In this document: one piece after another, positions 50,222 through 61,803 of the stretch
Layout: every line of letters starts with the position of its first letter
Numbering within the stretch: the stretch's first letter is position 1
From: Alphaproteobacteria bacterium
Lineage (GTDB): Bacteria; Pseudomonadota; Alphaproteobacteria; Rs-D84
Length of the DNA stretch: 64,000 nt
Reading direction: 5' to 3'
Assembly: GCA_017443235.1 (NCBI GenBank)
Contig: JAFSOV010000018.1
Location: forward strand, 1-64,000
Program-made: the position numbers and the translations under genes
The notes under the pieces: generated by a model
Told to the model about the DNA's origin: nothing
Databases searched by the model: none
Seen by the model: the letters and a program-made list of their open reading frames with translations, nothing else

Positions 50222-50596
50222 TTATAATACTTCCGGTGCCAAAGACACAATCTTTTGAACGTCATATTTGCGACGCACTTCACGCGCAATCGGCCCAAAA
50301 ATACGTGTGCCAATCGGTTCAAAATTGTTCTTGTTGATAAGAACAACCGCATTGTCATCAAAACGAATTATCGAACCATCCGCACGTTTAATTGGGAACT
50401 TGGTACGAACGATAATTGCACGTTGCACAGTACCCTTTTGAACTTTACCACGCGGAATTGCTTCTTTGATGGCAACCACAATTTTATCACCAACGGTGGC
50501 ATAGCGGCGGTGTGAACCACCCAAAACCTTGATGCACATTGCTTTACGTGCACCACTGTTATCTGCAACCGTCATAACTGTTTCATTTTGAATCAT
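50222..50596 (-). CDS. rplN: 50S ribosomal protein L14
   Basis: Large-subunit protein at the interface with S12 side. 124 aa: [61 protein letters not shown] 117-bp gap without gene separates it from rpsQ upstream, longer than usual. Confidence 0.97.
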   Translation of the reverse strand: MIQNETVMTVADNSGARKAMCIKVLGGSHRRYATVGDKIVVAIKEAIPRGKVQKGTVQRAIIVRTKFPIKRADGSIIRFDDNAVVLINKNNFEPIGTRIFGPIAREVRRKYDVQKIVSLAPEVL

Positions 50597-50713
50597 AACC
50601 TTATCCTCGTCCTGCGAATGGGGCGTTTCCCCACCGCTTTGTTATGGGACCCGACTGAGACACCCGTCACGAAGACCAATGCCCCCTCAAAAATCCCTGG
50701 GTTGATTTTGTTT

Positions 50714-50983
50714 TTAGTCTACTACTTCTACATCGTTGTCTTTGGATACCCCAACCAAACCTTTGACAATCCAAGATTTAGTTTTGGATATTGGACGATG
50801 TTCTTCAATCGCAACAATGTCGCCAACTTTGTACTTGTTGTCTGCATCGTGCGCCTTGTACTTTTTGTTCTGCTTAACAAATTTTCCATACAGCGGGTGA
50901 CGGAAACGGCGTTCAACTTCTACAACGACCGTCTTGTCATTTGCGGTACTTCTAACTGTTCCTTGCAGTATACGTCTTGGCAT
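50714..50983 (-). CDS. rpsQ: 30S ribosomal protein S17
   Basis: 16S rRNA 5'-domain binder. Start at ATG 50983 ([20 protein letters not shown]) with AAGGA upstream; the open frame extends 26 codons more without homology. 89 aa, OB fold, ending [16 protein letters not shown], then [18 protein letters not shown]. Confidence 0.95.
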   Translation of the reverse strand: MPRRILQGTVRSTANDKTVVVEVERRFRHPLYGKFVKQNKKYKAHDADNKYKVGDIVAIEEHRPISKTKSWIVKGLVGVSKDNDVEVVD

Positions 50984-51076
50984 AACCTTATTCCTTATAT
51001 ACTTTTTTTGTTCACTTTTGGCCAACCCGGTATATGATAACCAAAAATTTGGAAATCTCAACCAAAATCGGTAATT

Positions 51077-51262
51077 TTATTCTGCCGCGTTCAATTGTGT
51101 TTTCACGCGTGCGATTTCACGACGGGTTTTACGCAAAACATGGGTTTTTGGTAATTGACCCGCAGCGTGCTGAAAGCGTTGATTCATTTGAGTCTTTTTC
51201 AAATCAACCAATTTGCTTTGCAATTCTTCTTTTTTCAAAGATTCTGTTTTCTTTTCTGCCAT
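51077..51262 (-). CDS. rpmC: 50S ribosomal protein L29
   Basis: Tunnel-exit protein and docking site for trigger factor and SRP. Start at ATG 51262 (MAEKKTESLKKEELQSKLVD) with AGGTGA upstream. 61 aa, two helices; NQRFQHAAGQLPKTHVLRKT and RREIARVKTQL are family strings. Confidence 0.93.
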   Translation of the reverse strand: MAEKKTESLKKEELQSKLVDLKKTQMNQRFQHAAGQLPKTHVLRKTRREIARVKTQLNAAE

Positions 51263-51274
51263 ATCTGTCACCTT

Positions 51275-51688
51275 TTAGTTAACCTTGCGTTCAACAATTT
51301 TGGTTTTAACCGGCAACTTGGCGGCCGCCAAAGCAAATGCCTCCATGGCAACATCCGGTTTAACACCGTCCAATTCAAAGATTATACGGCCCGGTTTAAC
51401 ACGGCAAATCCAATATTCAACGGCACCTTTACCTTTACCCATACGAACCTGGGCCGGTTTGGCGGTGACCGGAACATCCGGAAATACACGAATCCAGAGT
51501 TTTCCCATACGTCTCATACGACGGGTGATTGCACGACGTGCGGCCTCAATTTGACGCGCGGTTATACGTTCCGGCGACATTGCCTTCAGCCCAAACGAAC
51601 CGAACGCTAATTCACTGCCACCCTTGGCAACGCCATGGATGCGGCCTTTGTGCTGTTTGCGAAATTTTGTCTTATTTGGCATTAACAT
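51275..51688 (-). CDS. rplP: 50S ribosomal protein L16
   Basis: A-site-proximal large-subunit protein. 137 aa: [64 protein letters not shown] eight bases before the ATG. rpsC-rplP-rpmC order kept. Confidence 0.97.
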   Translation of the reverse strand: MLMPNKTKFRKQHKGRIHGVAKGGSELAFGSFGLKAMSPERITARQIEAARRAITRRMRRMGKLWIRVFPDVPVTAKPAQVRMGKGKGAVEYWICRVKPGRIIFELDGVKPDVAMEAFALAAAKLPVKTKIVERKVN

Positions 51689-51713
51689 GATACAAACCTC
51701 AACTTTCTAAGAA

Positions 51714-52415
51714 TTATTTTGTTCTTCTATCGCTTGTGCCGGCGTATTCCGTGGGACGTGCCATTTCTGACGCCAACTTTTCCTTGTTCACGACATCACC
51801 GGTGTAAATCCAAACCTTGACCCCAACAACACCGTATGTGGTTTTGGCCTGGACCGCGGCATAGTCAATATCTGCACGCAAAGTGTGCAATGGGATGCGC
51901 CCTTCACGAATCTGTTCGCTGCGTGCGATTTCCGCACCATTTAAGCGCCCACTGCACATAACCTTGACACCTTGGGCACCCGCTTTCTGGGCATTCTGAA
52001 TCGCCTTTTTCATCGCGCGTTTATAAGATACACGACCTTCAATTTGCTGCGCGATACCTTGGGCAACCAATTGTGCGTTCAAATCCGGACGGCGAACCTC
52101 GTAAATATTAACGACGACTTGGTCATTTTTTACCAATTTTTTGATATCGTTGCGCAAAGCTTCAATATCCGCGCCATTCTTACCGATAATCATACCCGGA
52201 CGTGATGTATGAACCGTCACAACCACTTTTTTGGCGATACGGTCAATAACAATCTTTGCCACACCGGCCTTTTTCAGTTTCTTTTCGATAAATTTACGAA
52301 TCGTATTATCTTCTGCCAAGAATTCTGCATAGTGTTTTTTATCAACAATCCAACGGGAATCCGGGATTTTATTGATAGACAAACGCTGTGCAATTGGCGA
52401 TACTTTCTGTCCCAT
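51714..52415 (-). CDS. rpsC: 30S ribosomal protein S3
   Basis: Small-subunit head protein at the mRNA entry. 233 aa: MGQKVSPIAQRLSINKIPDS, KH-domain GXXG as IIGKNGADIEALRNDIKKLV, and C-terminal domain GVKVMCSGRLNGAEIARSEQ with KVWIYTGDVV. Preceded by AAGGAAAA. Confidence 0.97.
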   Translation of the reverse strand: MGQKVSPIAQRLSINKIPDSRWIVDKKHYAEFLAEDNTIRKFIEKKLKKAGVAKIVIDRIAKKVVVTVHTSRPGMIIGKNGADIEALRNDIKKLVKNDQVVVNIYEVRRPDLNAQLVAQGIAQQIEGRVSYKRAMKKAIQNAQKAGAQGVKVMCSGRLNGAEIARSEQIREGRIPLHTLRADIDYAAVQAKTTYGVVGVKVWIYTGDVVNKEKLASEMARPTEYAGTSDRRTK

Positions 52416-52502
52416 TTTTTTTCCTTACTGTTTGTGTGGGGTGTTCTTGAAACCAATTGGTTTTATTCCGGGGTCATCCCCATACCACCCGACACGGTTC
52501 TT

Positions 52503-52928
52503 TTATTTTTTTGTTTCTTTCTTTGTTTCTTTTTTTGGTTCTTTTTTCTTTGCCGCTTCTTTTTTCGGGGCCGCCCCAGATTCCAAAACAATCGTCAAAT
52601 TAGAAAACGGTTTCAAAATTGGACGGGCACTGCCACGTGGTCCCGGCATAATACGTTTCATCGTCAACGCCTTGCCGCACCAAATTTCTTTGACGAACAA
52701 AGTGTCCACCGGCAAATTTTTGTTGTGTTCCGCATTCGCAACCGCCGACAACAAAGTTTTCAAAACTTCGCCAGAAACGCGCTTTTTCGAAAATTTCAAG
52801 ACATCAACCGCACGGTCAACCGGCAAACCACGAATCGTTGCACAGACCAGGTTTAATTTCTGGTGGCTGACGCGTATCATTTTGTTGAACGCCCGAACTT
52901 GATTATCTTTTATTCCATATCTTGTCAT
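52503..52928 (-). CDS. rplV: 50S ribosomal protein L22 with Lys-rich tail
   Basis: Tunnel-lining protein. 141 aa: core (RVSHQKLNLVCATIRGLPVD, DTLFVKEIWCGKALTMKRIM, PGPRGSARPILK) then a tail of alternating Lys/Glu (KKKEPKKETKKETKK) beyond the usual ~110 residues. In the resident ribosome such tails would sit at the surface; the extension is seen also in L17 here. Confidence 0.96.
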   Translation of the reverse strand: MTRYGIKDNQVRAFNKMIRVSHQKLNLVCATIRGLPVDRAVDVLKFSKKRVSGEVLKTLLSAVANAEHNKNLPVDTLFVKEIWCGKALTMKRIMPGPRGSARPILKPFSNLTIVLESGAAPKKEAAKKKEPKKETKKETKK

Positions 52929-52944
52929 AATCTACACCTTTTGA

Positions 52945-53226
52945 TTATTTACCTGCCGCCGCCTTTTTATTCGCCGCATGGCCTTTGAAAGTACGTGTTG
53001 GCGCAAATTCACCCAATTTATGACCAACCATATCTTCTACGATTGACACAGGGATAAATTTATTACCATTGTGAACTTCGAACGTCAAACCAACCATTGG
53101 CGGAACAATCGTGCTGCCCCGGGACCAAGTTTTAATTGGTTTGTGATCATTTTTTTCGTTTGCCACCGCCACCTTTTTCAAGATAGATGGATGAACATAC
53201 GGACCTTTCCAAACTGAACGAGACAT
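52945..53226 (-). CDS. rpsS: 30S ribosomal protein S19
   Basis: Head protein forming the bridge with S13. 93 aa: [40 protein letters not shown], and [20 protein letters not shown]. 21 bp after rplB. Confidence 0.97.
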   Translation of the reverse strand: MSRSVWKGPYVHPSILKKVAVANEKNDHKPIKTWSRGSTIVPPMVGLTFEVHNGNKFIPVSIVEDMVGHKLGEFAPTRTFKGHAANKKAAAGK

Positions 53227-53247
53227 TTATAACTCCTCTAACCTATG

Positions 53248-54081
53248 TTATTTTTTCTTTGCCAAATGTCTGCTACGAATAATCATCTTGGCTGTGCGTT
53301 TATTTCTGCGGGTGCGATATCCCTTGGCCGGAATACCTGTACGTGACACCGGTTCATGTCCCTTGGAATGACCGTTACCACCACCCATCGGGTGATCAAC
53401 CGGGTTTTGTGCCATACCACGCACGGATGGGCGAACACCCAACCAACGCGCACGACCGGCCTTGCCCAAATTGACGTTACGTTGGTCTTGGTTAGAAACC
53501 GCGCCAACCGTCGCAAAGCAATCAGAATGAACCTTGCGCAATTCACCGCTGTTCATCTTAATCTGGGCATAGACACCGTCTTTACCCATCAATTGTGCAT
53601 AACAACCGGCACTGCGGGCCAATTGACCACCGGCACCCGGTTTCAACTCTACGTTATGAACAATTGTACCAATCGGCATATTTTTCAATGGCATTGCGTT
53701 ACCTGGTTTAATATCTTGATGTGCACCAGATACAACAATATCGCCCGCCTTTAAATCACGCGGTGCCAAAATATATGACCGCATACCATCTTTATACTCA
53801 ATCAACGCAATAAACGCAGTACGATTTGGGTCATATTCCAAACGAACAACCGTCGCCGGCATATCAACCTTTTTACGTTTGAAATCAATCAAACGATATT
53901 TGCGTTTATGACCGCCACCTTGGTGTGGAACGGTAACGTGACCGAAATTATTACGGCCACCCTTGGATTTCAAACCAACCGTTAACGCCTTTTCCGGCGC
54001 ACCACGGTGCAATTCACTGTGGTCAATCAAAACCATGCCACGTGTTCCGGCGGTAATTGGTTTATAATTTTTCAATGCCAT
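53248..54081 (-). CDS. rplB: 50S ribosomal protein L2
   Basis: Needed for subunit association and peptidyl transfer. 277 aa, normal length: [60 protein letters not shown], and the catalytic-loop region [20 protein letters not shown] with the conserved His. Confidence 0.97.
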   Translation of the reverse strand: MALKNYKPITAGTRGMVLIDHSELHRGAPEKALTVGLKSKGGRNNFGHVTVPHQGGGHKRKYRLIDFKRKKVDMPATVVRLEYDPNRTAFIALIEYKDGMRSYILAPRDLKAGDIVVSGAHQDIKPGNAMPLKNMPIGTIVHNVELKPGAGGQLARSAGCYAQLMGKDGVYAQIKMNSGELRKVHSDCFATVGAVSNQDQRNVNLGKAGRARWLGVRPSVRGMAQNPVDHPMGGGNGHSKGHEPVSRTGIPAKGYRTRRNKRTAKMIIRSRHLAKKK

Positions 54082-54150
54082 TTTTTCTATCCTTTGTTCG
54101 CCCAGACACTAACGTCCCTTTGTTGGATTCTCTGCCGGGGCATTTACTTT

Positions 54151-54483
54151 TTATATGTTTGTCGCCAAATCCAATTTTGCATCCGCAGGCAATGAAACAT
54201 ACGCCTTTTTAACAGTGCGTTGAGTTCCTGTGCCACGGCCACGGAATTGTTTGACTTTACCTTTGACAACAACGATGTTCACCTTGGTTGGTTTAACATT
54301 GTATATTGCCTGAACTGCACGTACCACATCCGCTTTGGTTGCGCGCGCATCGACTTCAAAAGCAACCGAGTTTGCCTCTGATAACTTCACCGCCTTTTCG
54401 GAAACGATTGGACGACGCAGCACATCATATACACCGGCCGATACAACTGGTTTCTTTTCTGTCTTAACTTTTTTTTCTGCCAT
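54151..54483 (-). CDS. rplW: 50S ribosomal protein L23
   Basis: Tunnel-exit protein, docking site for trigger factor. 110 aa with a Lys-rich N-terminal extension (MAEKKVKTEKKPVV), then VYDVLRRPIVSEKAVKLSEA, VNIVVVKGKVKQFRGRGTGT, KKAYVSLPADAKL. AAAGGTT-type site upstream. Confidence 0.96.
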   Translation of the reverse strand: MAEKKVKTEKKPVVSAGVYDVLRRPIVSEKAVKLSEANSVAFEVDARATKADVVRAVQAIYNVKPTKVNIVVVKGKVKQFRGRGTGTQRTVKKAYVSLPADAKLDLATNI

Positions 54484-54514
54484 ATCTGTAACCTTTTATT
54501 CAATCCACATGACA

Positions 54515-55138
54515 TTACGCCGCCAGGCGTGCCTCGATGGCCTTGACCGCATCCGCCGTCAAAACCAATTTTTCGTGTTTCAAGATATCCAACACATTCA
54601 ACCCAACGGTTGGCAAAACATCAATATTGATAATATTAGATGCCGATTTCTTGAAATTTTCATCGATTGTGTCACCGCCAACGAACAACGCAGACGCAAT
54701 ATTCAATTTTTTCAATTGCTTTGCAAACGCGCCTGTTTTCGCCGCAGACATTTTTTCAGAATCAATGACGATTAAACTGTCTTCTTTCAATTTTGAAGAA
54801 AGTGCCATCTTAAGTCCAAGTGCGCGAATCTTTTTAGGCAAATCAATGCTGTGGTCGCGAACAACCGGTCCATGAACCACACCACCGCCACGCATATGGA
54901 CATTATAGCGTTCACCTTGACGTGCATTACCGGTTTTCTTTTGTTTGAATGCCTTTTTACCACTGCCGGCGACATCAGAAACGGTTTTAACCGCATGTGT
55001 GCCTGCACGTGATTTCGCACGTTGCCATGTCACAACACGATGCAGAATATCCGCACGTGCGTCCAAACCAAAAATAGAATCCTGCAAATCAATCTTGCCG
55101 ACCGCTTTGCCATCAAAATTTATAACATTTACTTGCAT
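54515..55138 (-). CDS. rplD: 50S ribosomal protein L4
   Basis: Tunnel constriction protein and, in some bacteria, feedback regulator of the S10 operon. 207 aa: VVTWQRAKSRAGTHAVKTVS, SGKKAFKQKKTGNARQGERY, GGVVHGPVVRDHSIDLPKKI. Follows rplC by 27 bp. Confidence 0.96.
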   Translation of the reverse strand: MQVNVINFDGKAVGKIDLQDSIFGLDARADILHRVVTWQRAKSRAGTHAVKTVSDVAGSGKKAFKQKKTGNARQGERYNVHMRGGGVVHGPVVRDHSIDLPKKIRALGLKMALSSKLKEDSLIVIDSEKMSAAKTGAFAKQLKKLNIASALFVGGDTIDENFKKSASNIINIDVLPTVGLNVLDILKHEKLVLTADAVKAIEARLAA

Positions 55139-55165
55139 AGTGTTTCACCTTAAATTTTTCAAAAC

Positions 55166-55873
55166 CTATTCTGCAACAGATTCAGATTTGGTTTCTGTTG
55201 GTTCTTTGACCGATGTTGGAACAGGCAAATCTTTGTGTTCTTTTTTCACCGCGTCTGTAATCAGAACGAATGTTCCATTGCAACCCGGAACGGCGCCTTC
55301 AACGAAGACCAAGTTTTCGGCTTCGTCCACGCCAAACACTTTTAAATTTTGAACGGTCACGGTTTCATTACCCATTTGACCGGACATCTTTTTACCCTTT
55401 AAAACACGACCCGGCCATTCACGCATACCTGTACCACCCAAAGAACGATGCGCCTTTAACACACCGTGGGTCGCTTCTTTACCACCAAAGTTGTGACGTT
55501 TCATCGCACCTTGGAATCCTTTACCCTTGCTTGTTGCTTGGACATCAACAAATTGTCCGGCCATAAAATGAGAAGCATTCAGCATTGTCCCAACCGGAAT
55601 AACACAGTCATCAGACACGCGAAATTCCACAATTTTACGATATGGCCTTACGCCTGCCTTTTCTGCCGCAACCTTTTGCGGTTTGGCCACATGTTTTGCC
55701 TTGGCTTCACGAATACCAAGCACATTTGCCACATAACCATTTTTATCCATCGTCCGATTCCCGATAACCGCGCAATCACCGACGGACAAAACCGTCACTG
55801 CATGCGCCACACCCGTATCGTCATACAGACGTGTCATCCCCATTTTTGTTGTAATCAATCCGCTACGTTTCAT
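55166..55873 (-). CDS. rplC: 50S ribosomal protein L3
   Basis: Early assembly protein near the peptidyl transferase centre. 235 aa, some 25 longer than E. coli owing to an acidic tail (PTSVKEPTETKSESVAE). Core: SGLITTKMGMTRLYDDTGVA, QATSKGKGFQGAMKRHNFGG, PGRVLKGKKMSGQMGNETVT. Confidence 0.97.
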   Translation of the reverse strand: MKRSGLITTKMGMTRLYDDTGVAHAVTVLSVGDCAVIGNRTMDKNGYVANVLGIREAKAKHVAKPQKVAAEKAGVRPYRKIVEFRVSDDCVIPVGTMLNASHFMAGQFVDVQATSKGKGFQGAMKRHNFGGKEATHGVLKAHRSLGGTGMREWPGRVLKGKKMSGQMGNETVTVQNLKVFGVDEAENLVFVEGAVPGCNGTFVLITDAVKKEHKDLPVPTSVKEPTETKSESVAE

Positions 55874-55940
55874 TTCTTTTTGCCTTTTTTTATGTCAGAG
55901 GTTAGAATATCACACCAATAAACTAACGCTAACAAACCCT

Positions 55941-56252
55941 TTACAATTTAATTTTTACATCAACGCCCGATGCCAAATCCAACTTCATCAGTGCATCAAC
56001 TGTCTGAGGGGTTGGATTAACAATATCGACAACCGCTTTATGATTGCGAATTTCGAATTGCTCACGTGATTTTTTATCAACGTGCGGCGAACGATTGACT
56101 GTAAACTTTTGAATCAATGTCGGCAAGCGAACAGGCCCAACGACATCTGCGCCGGTGCGCTTAGCAGTTTTGACAATTTCCTCCACTGATTCCACCAAAA
56201 TTCTGTGGTCAAAAGCCGTCAATTTGATGCGAATTTTTGATGCTGGTACCAT
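55941..56252 (-). CDS. rpsJ: 30S ribosomal protein S10
   Basis: Small-subunit head protein and NusE antitermination factor. 103 aa: [60 protein letters not shown]. 80 bp after tuf, no obvious separate promoter. Confidence 0.97.
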   Translation of the reverse strand: MVPASKIRIKLTAFDHRILVESVEEIVKTAKRTGADVVGPVRLPTLIQKFTVNRSPHVDKKSREQFEIRNHKAVVDIVNPTPQTVDALMKLDLASGVDVKIKL

Positions 56253-56332
56253 TGCTTGTTTCCCTTATTTATTGTCTATCACACTTGTTGGCCGCCCAAC
56301 GGTTTCCCGCGGGCGACCAACAGATGCATTTG

Positions 56333-57520
56333 TTATTTGATAATCTTTGATACGACACCTGCGCCGACTGTGCGTCCGCCTTCACGGATAGCAAAGCGAC
56401 GGCCTTCGTCCATAGCAATAGGTGCAATCAATGCAACCGTGATACGAACGTTATCGCCCGGCAAGACCATTTCTTTATCCGCCGGCAAAGTGATAGTACC
56501 TGTTACGTCGGTTGTGCTAAAGAAGAACTGAGGACGATAGTTGCTAAAGAACGCTGTATGACGTCCGCCTTCTTCTTTGGTCAAAATATAGACTTCTGCT
56601 TCGAAATCTGTGTGCGGGGTAATAGAACCCGGTTTGCAAATAATTTGACCACGTTCAACTTCTTCTTTCTTGGTTCCACGCAACAACAAACCAACGTTAT
56701 CACCGGCTTCACCTTGATCCAACAATTTGCGGAACATTTCAACACCGGTCACTGTTGTTTTTTGTGTCGGTTTCAAACCAACGATTTCGCATTCATCACC
56801 GACTTTGATAACACCGGCTTCGACACGACCCGTCACAACGGTTCCACGACCGGTGATGCTGAACACGTCTTCGATTGGCATCAAGAACGGTTTGTCGATT
56901 GGACGTTCCGGCATCGGGATGTATTCATCGCACGCCTTTAACAACGCATCGATAGATTCTTTACCGAAACCGTCTTTCTTGTCTTCCAATGCGGAAATCG
57001 CAGACCCACGAATAATTGGCACATTTTCACCGTCAAAGTCGTTCGCAGACAACAATTCACGGATTTCCATTTCAACCAATTCCAACAATTCAGGATCGTT
57101 TGCCAAATCACATTTGTTCAAATAAACAACAATTTTTGGAATACCGACCTGACGTGCCAACAAGATGTGTTCACGTGTCTGAGGCATTGGACCATCGGTT
57201 GCCGCAACCACCAAAATTGCACCGTCCATCTGGGCCGCACCGGTAATCATGTTTTTAACATAGTCCGCGTGTCCCGGGCCGTCAACGTGTGCATAGTGAC
57301 GGTTGGCTGTTTCATATTCAACGTGTGCAGTATTAATTGTTATACCGCGTGCCTTTTCTTCTGGGGCGTTATCGATTTGGTCAACACCTTTCTGTGCGTC
57401 CGCACCAACGCCATAGTAATGAACAATAGCGGCGGTCAATGTCGTTTTACCGTGGTCAACGTGACCAATGGTGCCGATATTGACGTGTGGCTTGGTTCTT
57501 ACATACTTTTCTTTTGCCAT
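56333..57520 (-). CDS. tuf: Elongation factor Tu
   Basis: GTPase delivering aminoacyl-tRNA. 395 aa: P-loop [23 protein letters not shown], then domain 2 ([20 protein letters not shown]) and domain 3 ([20 protein letters not shown]). AAGGAGAAAACC before the ATG. Sits between fusA and rpsJ as in many proteobacteria. Confidence 0.98.
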   Translation of the reverse strand: MAKEKYVRTKPHVNIGTIGHVDHGKTTLTAAIVHYYGVGADAQKGVDQIDNAPEEKARGITINTAHVEYETANRHYAHVDGPGHADYVKNMITGAAQMDGAILVVAATDGPMPQTREHILLARQVGIPKIVVYLNKCDLANDPELLELVEMEIRELLSANDFDGENVPIIRGSAISALEDKKDGFGKESIDALLKACDEYIPMPERPIDKPFLMPIEDVFSITGRGTVVTGRVEAGVIKVGDECEIVGLKPTQKTTVTGVEMFRKLLDQGEAGDNVGLLLRGTKKEEVERGQIICKPGSITPHTDFEAEVYILTKEEGGRHTAFFSNYRPQFFFSTTDVTGTITLPADKEMVLPGDNVRITVALIAPIAMDEGRRFAIREGGRTVGAGVVSKIIK

Positions 57521-57610
57521 GGTTTTCTCCTTGGGCTCTGGTTTGTTAATTTACTTTTTTGATTCCTGAAATTGGATATTACACCCAAAATTAGAAATCT
57601 CAATCTTTTT

Positions 57611-59692
57611 TTACTTTGTCAGCTTTTTTATAACCTCATCTGCGACATTTTGTGGTACTTCGTCATAGTGCGACAATTCCATATACGGATTTGCACGCCC
57701 CTGGGACAAAGAACGCAACGTTTTGACATATCCAAACAAATTTGCCAACGGTACATATGCCGAAATCAATTGATTACCAAACTGAGTTTCAATACCATTG
57801 ATTTGTCCGCGACGACTGTTCAAATCGCCGATAATGTCACCGACATATTCTTCCGGCGTATTGACCGAAAGTTTCATAATCGGTTCCAACAATTTTGGCG
57901 CGGCCTTTTTCATCGCTTCGCGGAAGCAGGCACGTGCCGCAATTTCAAAGCACAACACATTAGAATCGACTTCGTGATATTTACCATCAACCAATGTTGC
58001 CTTGAAATCCACAGTTGGATAGCCAATCAGAACACCTGTCTGTTGCGCTATCTTTAATCCTTTTTCTACACCCGGGATGTATTCTTTTGGAATCGCACCA
58101 CCGACAATCTTGTTTTCAAATTCGTATCCCTTACCCGGTTCCAACGGTTCAAATTCAATTTTCACCTGGGCATATTGACCCGAACCACCGGATTGTTTCT
58201 TGTGTGTATATTCTTCGGTGACGGGTTTGCGGAATGTTTCACGGTATGCAATGCGCGGTTCGCCAACATTAACATCAACCTTGAATTCACGCAGCAATCT
58301 GTCAACCAAAATTTCCAAGTGCAATTCACCGACACCCGCCAAAATCGTTTGACCGGATTCTTCGTCAACCGACACGCGGAACGAAGGGTCTTCTTTGGCC
58401 AATGCCTGCAAACCCAACGACATCTTTTCGATATCGGCCTTGGTTTTCGGTTCAACCGCAATGGAAATAACCGGTTCCGGAACGTGGATGTTTTCCAAAA
58501 TAATTGGATTGTTTTCATCGCAAAGTGTATCACCGGTAATTGTTTCCTTCATCCCGACCAGGGTGATAATATCACCGGCGGATGCTTCTTTGATTTCTTC
58601 ACGTTGGTTGGAATGCATCAACAACATACGCCCCACGCGTTCACGTTTATCACGTGTGGAATTATATATGTATGACCCGGATGTCAATTTACCCGAATAA
58701 ATACGGATAAACATCAAATTTCCAACGAACGGGTCATTTGCAACCTTAAACGCCAATGCACTGAACGGTTCCTTGGGATCTGGATGGCGTTCTGCCGCCG
58801 TTTCACGGTCCATTTTTGTACCCTTAATCGCCGGAACATCCAACGGTGACGGCAAATAGTCAACAATCGCATCCAACAACGGTTGAACACCTTTGTTTTT
58901 GAACGCCGTCCCACACAAAACCGGAACAAAGTTCTGGGCAATCACACCCTTGCGCAATAATTTTTTGATTGTGTCGTGATCTGGAATTTTGCCTTCCATA
59001 TATTCTTCCATAATGGCGTCATCCAATGTCACAACTTCTTCAATCAATTTGTTATGTAATTCTTCGGCTTTCGCTTTTAATTCTTCAGGAATATCGATTG
59101 TAACCGGATGGGAACCTGTTTCGTCTTCCCAAATCAAACCCTTCATTTCCACAACATCGACCACACCCTTAAAGTCCGCTTCGGCACCAATCGGGAAATT
59201 CAAAACCAACGGGTTTGCACCCAAACGTTCACGAATCATATCAACACAGCGGAAGAAGTTTCCACCAACACGATCCATTTTGTTAATAAAGCAAATACGC
59301 GGAACATTGTAACGGTCGGCCTGGCGCCAAACAGTTTCAGTCTGTGGTTGCACCCCCGACACAGATTCAAATACCGCGACCGCACCGTCCAAAACACGCA
59401 AAGAACGTTCCACTTCCATTGTAAAGTCCACGTGTCCCGGGGTATCAATCAAATTGATACGATGATCACGCCAGAAGCATGTTGTTGCCGCAGATGTAAT
59501 TGTGATACCACGTTCTTGTTCTTGTTCCATCCAATCCATAGTGGCGGCGCCATCGTGCACTTCACCAATTTTATATGTTTTACCGGTATAGAACAAAATA
59601 CGTTCAGATGTTGTCGTTTTACCGGCATCGATGTGCGCCATAATGCCGATGTTACGGTACATATGTAATGGGGCGGTTTTTCCAACAGACAT
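57611..59692 (-). CDS. fusA: Elongation factor G
   Basis: Translocation GTPase. 693 aa: [24 protein letters not shown] P-loop, [31 protein letters not shown], then domains II-V ([20 protein letters not shown] region, [20 protein letters not shown]). 24 bp after rpsG; AGGAAAAG at the start. Confidence 0.98.
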   Translation of the reverse strand: MSVGKTAPLHMYRNIGIMAHIDAGKTTTSERILFYTGKTYKIGEVHDGAATMDWMEQEQERGITITSAATTCFWRDHRINLIDTPGHVDFTMEVERSLRVLDGAVAVFESVSGVQPQTETVWRQADRYNVPRICFINKMDRVGGNFFRCVDMIRERLGANPLVLNFPIGAEADFKGVVDVVEMKGLIWEDETGSHPVTIDIPEELKAKAEELHNKLIEEVVTLDDAIMEEYMEGKIPDHDTIKKLLRKGVIAQNFVPVLCGTAFKNKGVQPLLDAIVDYLPSPLDVPAIKGTKMDRETAAERHPDPKEPFSALAFKVANDPFVGNLMFIRIYSGKLTSGSYIYNSTRDKRERVGRMLLMHSNQREEIKEASAGDIITLVGMKETITGDTLCDENNPIILENIHVPEPVISIAVEPKTKADIEKMSLGLQALAKEDPSFRVSVDEESGQTILAGVGELHLEILVDRLLREFKVDVNVGEPRIAYRETFRKPVTEEYTHKKQSGGSGQYAQVKIEFEPLEPGKGYEFENKIVGGAIPKEYIPGVEKGLKIAQQTGVLIGYPTVDFKATLVDGKYHEVDSNVLCFEIAARACFREAMKKAAPKLLEPIMKLSVNTPEEYVGDIIGDLNSRRGQINGIETQFGNQLISAYVPLANLFGYVKTLRSLSQGRANPYMELSHYDEVPQNVADEVIKKLTK

Positions 59693-59716
59693 TTTCTTTT
59701 CCTTTTTCTTTCTGTA

Positions 59717-60193
<477 letters not shown>

Positions 60194-60261
60194 TCATATT
60201 CCTTTTTGTTCTTCACCCGGGCTTCCGGATTACTCACACGGGACACGCCCGTATGTTTTAA

Positions 60262-60633
60262 TTATTTTGCTTTCTTTGCACCATACAAAGAACGACCTTG
60301 TTTTCTGCTTTCTACACCCTTGGTATCCAAGACACCACGAATGATGTGATATTTCACACCGGGCAAGTCCTTGACACGACCGCCACGAATCATAACGACA
60401 CTGTGTTCCTGAAGGTTATGACCTTCGCCCGGAATGTATGCCGTCACTTCGCGACCGTTGGCAAGTTTCACACGGGCAACCTTACGTTGCGCCGAGTTAG
60501 GTTTTTTAGGTGTGGTTGTGTACACACGTGTGCAAACACCACGCTTTTGCGGATTTTCCATCATATCAGGCGCCGTAGATTTCACGACGACTTTTTTACG
60601 TGGTTTCCGAATCAGTTGGTTCACTGTTGGCAT
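60262..60633 (-). CDS. rpsL: 30S ribosomal protein S12
   Basis: Decoding-centre protein. 123 aa: [60 protein letters not shown]. Lys is present at the two positions (PNSAxRK.., GRVKDLPGV) where substitutions give streptomycin resistance, so the gene appears wild type there. First gene of the supercluster, with a ~150-nt leader. Confidence 0.97.
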   Translation of the reverse strand: MPTVNQLIRKPRKKVVVKSTAPDMMENPQKRGVCTRVYTTTPKKPNSAQRKVARVKLANGREVTAYIPGEGHNLQEHSVVMIRGGRVKDLPGVKYHIIRGVLDTKGVESRKQGRSLYGAKKAK

Positions 60634-60781
60634 TCAAAATCTCTTTGTTTTTCCTTATGTCCTTTTTTACACAAAGCACCGTATCAGACTTATTTTAACG
60701 GCGACCCGCAATTATAAATCTGCCAGATTTACGGCGTTTTTTGTGCTTTTCACTTTCCTCACTTACACGGAAAGCGCCCTT

Positions 60782-60810
60782 ACTATAACCCCGAACCCGC
60801 GCATTGTCAA
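60782..60810 (-). promoter_or_regulatory. str operon promoter
   Basis: Minus strand TTGACA (60810-60805), 17 bp, TATAGT (60787-60782), about 150 bp before rpsL. The GGCGC after the -10 could act as a discriminator of the stringent-control type (inference). Confidence 0.85.
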
Positions 60811-60832
60811 GGATTTTTCGTAAAAAAACACT

Positions 60833-60866
60833 AAAAAAACACCACCCAACCGGGTGGCGTTTTTAT
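60833..60866 (-). terminator. Terminator of the 262-aa barrel gene
   Basis: Minus strand CCACCC, GGTT, GGGTGG, then TGTTTTTTT; also T-rich on the other side. Confidence 0.85.
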
Positions 60867-60880
60867 TTTTTTGTTCGGGT

Positions 60881-61669
60881 TTAGAAATCGATACCGAATT
60901 TGGCACCGTAACCTATACCACTTTGGGATTCCCAAGAACCACCATCGGTATGCGCAATATCTTTGATGATATAAACACCAACATATTTTGTTTCATCAAT
61001 GTTAAAGTTCACACCCGCGGCCAATTCCCATCTGCCACGATTGTCGCCATCGAAATAGCTGTCCAAAACCTTATAGTAATCTGCGGACGCAACACCACTC
61101 CATTGGTCACTGAACACCCAATGACCGGCAACACCCAAATTCAAATTATGGTTTTGGTTATATTCGTCATCATATGCCCAATTGAACATCCCAGAATTCT
61201 TATAAATGAAATTCGCGTGCGCGGACAATGTCCAATCTTGGGTCATATAACCACCGCGTACACCCGCGACCCAAGAATATGTGGTCATATCTTTTTCCCA
61301 CATAGAATTATGGAATGCGCGCATTGGTGTGACTTCAAATCCACCGGTAAAATCCATTTTCCATGCACCATCGCCAATCAAACGATATGCCGCATCAACG
61401 GCAACTTCATTCCATGAAAAGTTTTCAAAGAAGGCATGTTCTGTCACAGATGTTTTTAGACCGACGGTCAATCTGTCTGTGATTCCCCATCCAAAACGTT
61501 CACCCAAAGACCAATCATGACCGTTTCTGGAATGAGAACCCACGGCCGTTTCACTAACGAAATGACCTTTTTCCGGCATATATAACGGATTACCATCCAA
61601 TACATTTGCCGCATTTGCGCCGGTCGCCGCAAAGACGGCCAACAAAGATGTCAAAGCAATTTTTTTCAT
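60881..61669 (-). CDS. Outer-membrane beta-barrel protein, paralogue 1, 262 aa
   Basis: One of three tandem paralogues. Signal peptide MKKIALTSLLAVFAATGANA, then NVLDGNPLYMPEKGHFVSET (shared block), alternating amphipathic strands with aromatic girdles (AGVRGGYMTQDWTLSAHANF, LNLGVAGHWVFSDQWSGVAS) and the shared ending GYGAKFGIDF with a terminal Phe for BAM insertion. About 10-12 strands by eye. Porin-like or adhesin; no family assigned. Confidence 0.85.
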   Translation of the reverse strand: MKKIALTSLLAVFAATGANAANVLDGNPLYMPEKGHFVSETAVGSHSRNGHDWSLGERFGWGITDRLTVGLKTSVTEHAFFENFSWNEVAVDAAYRLIGDGAWKMDFTGGFEVTPMRAFHNSMWEKDMTTYSWVAGVRGGYMTQDWTLSAHANFIYKNSGMFNWAYDDEYNQNHNLNLGVAGHWVFSDQWSGVASADYYKVLDSYFDGDNRGRWELAAGVNFNIDETKYVGVYIIKDIAHTDGGSWESQSGIGYGAKFGIDF

Positions 61670-61710
61670 TATTTTCTTCCTTTTTTGTTCTTTTTCATCC
61701 TAGAAAACAT

Positions 61711-61722
61711 TATCTAGTTATC
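61711..61722. promoter_or_regulatory. Shared 12-mer upstream of barrel gene 1
   Basis: TATCTAGTTATC, found identically at 63704-63715 upstream of the third barrel gene, at the same distance from the start (42 and 48 bp). Possible operator or promoter part. Confidence 0.4.
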
Positions 61723-61754
61723 GCGACTTTAGCAACATTATAAGAATTTTTCCA

Positions 61755-61786
61755 TAAAAAAAGAACGGATCAAACGACCCGTTCTT
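61755..61786 (-). terminator. Terminator of the 272-aa barrel gene
   Basis: Minus strand AAGAACGG, loop, CCGTTCTT, TTTTTT. Confidence 0.85.
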
Positions 61787-61803
61787 ATTATATGTAAACA
61801 ACC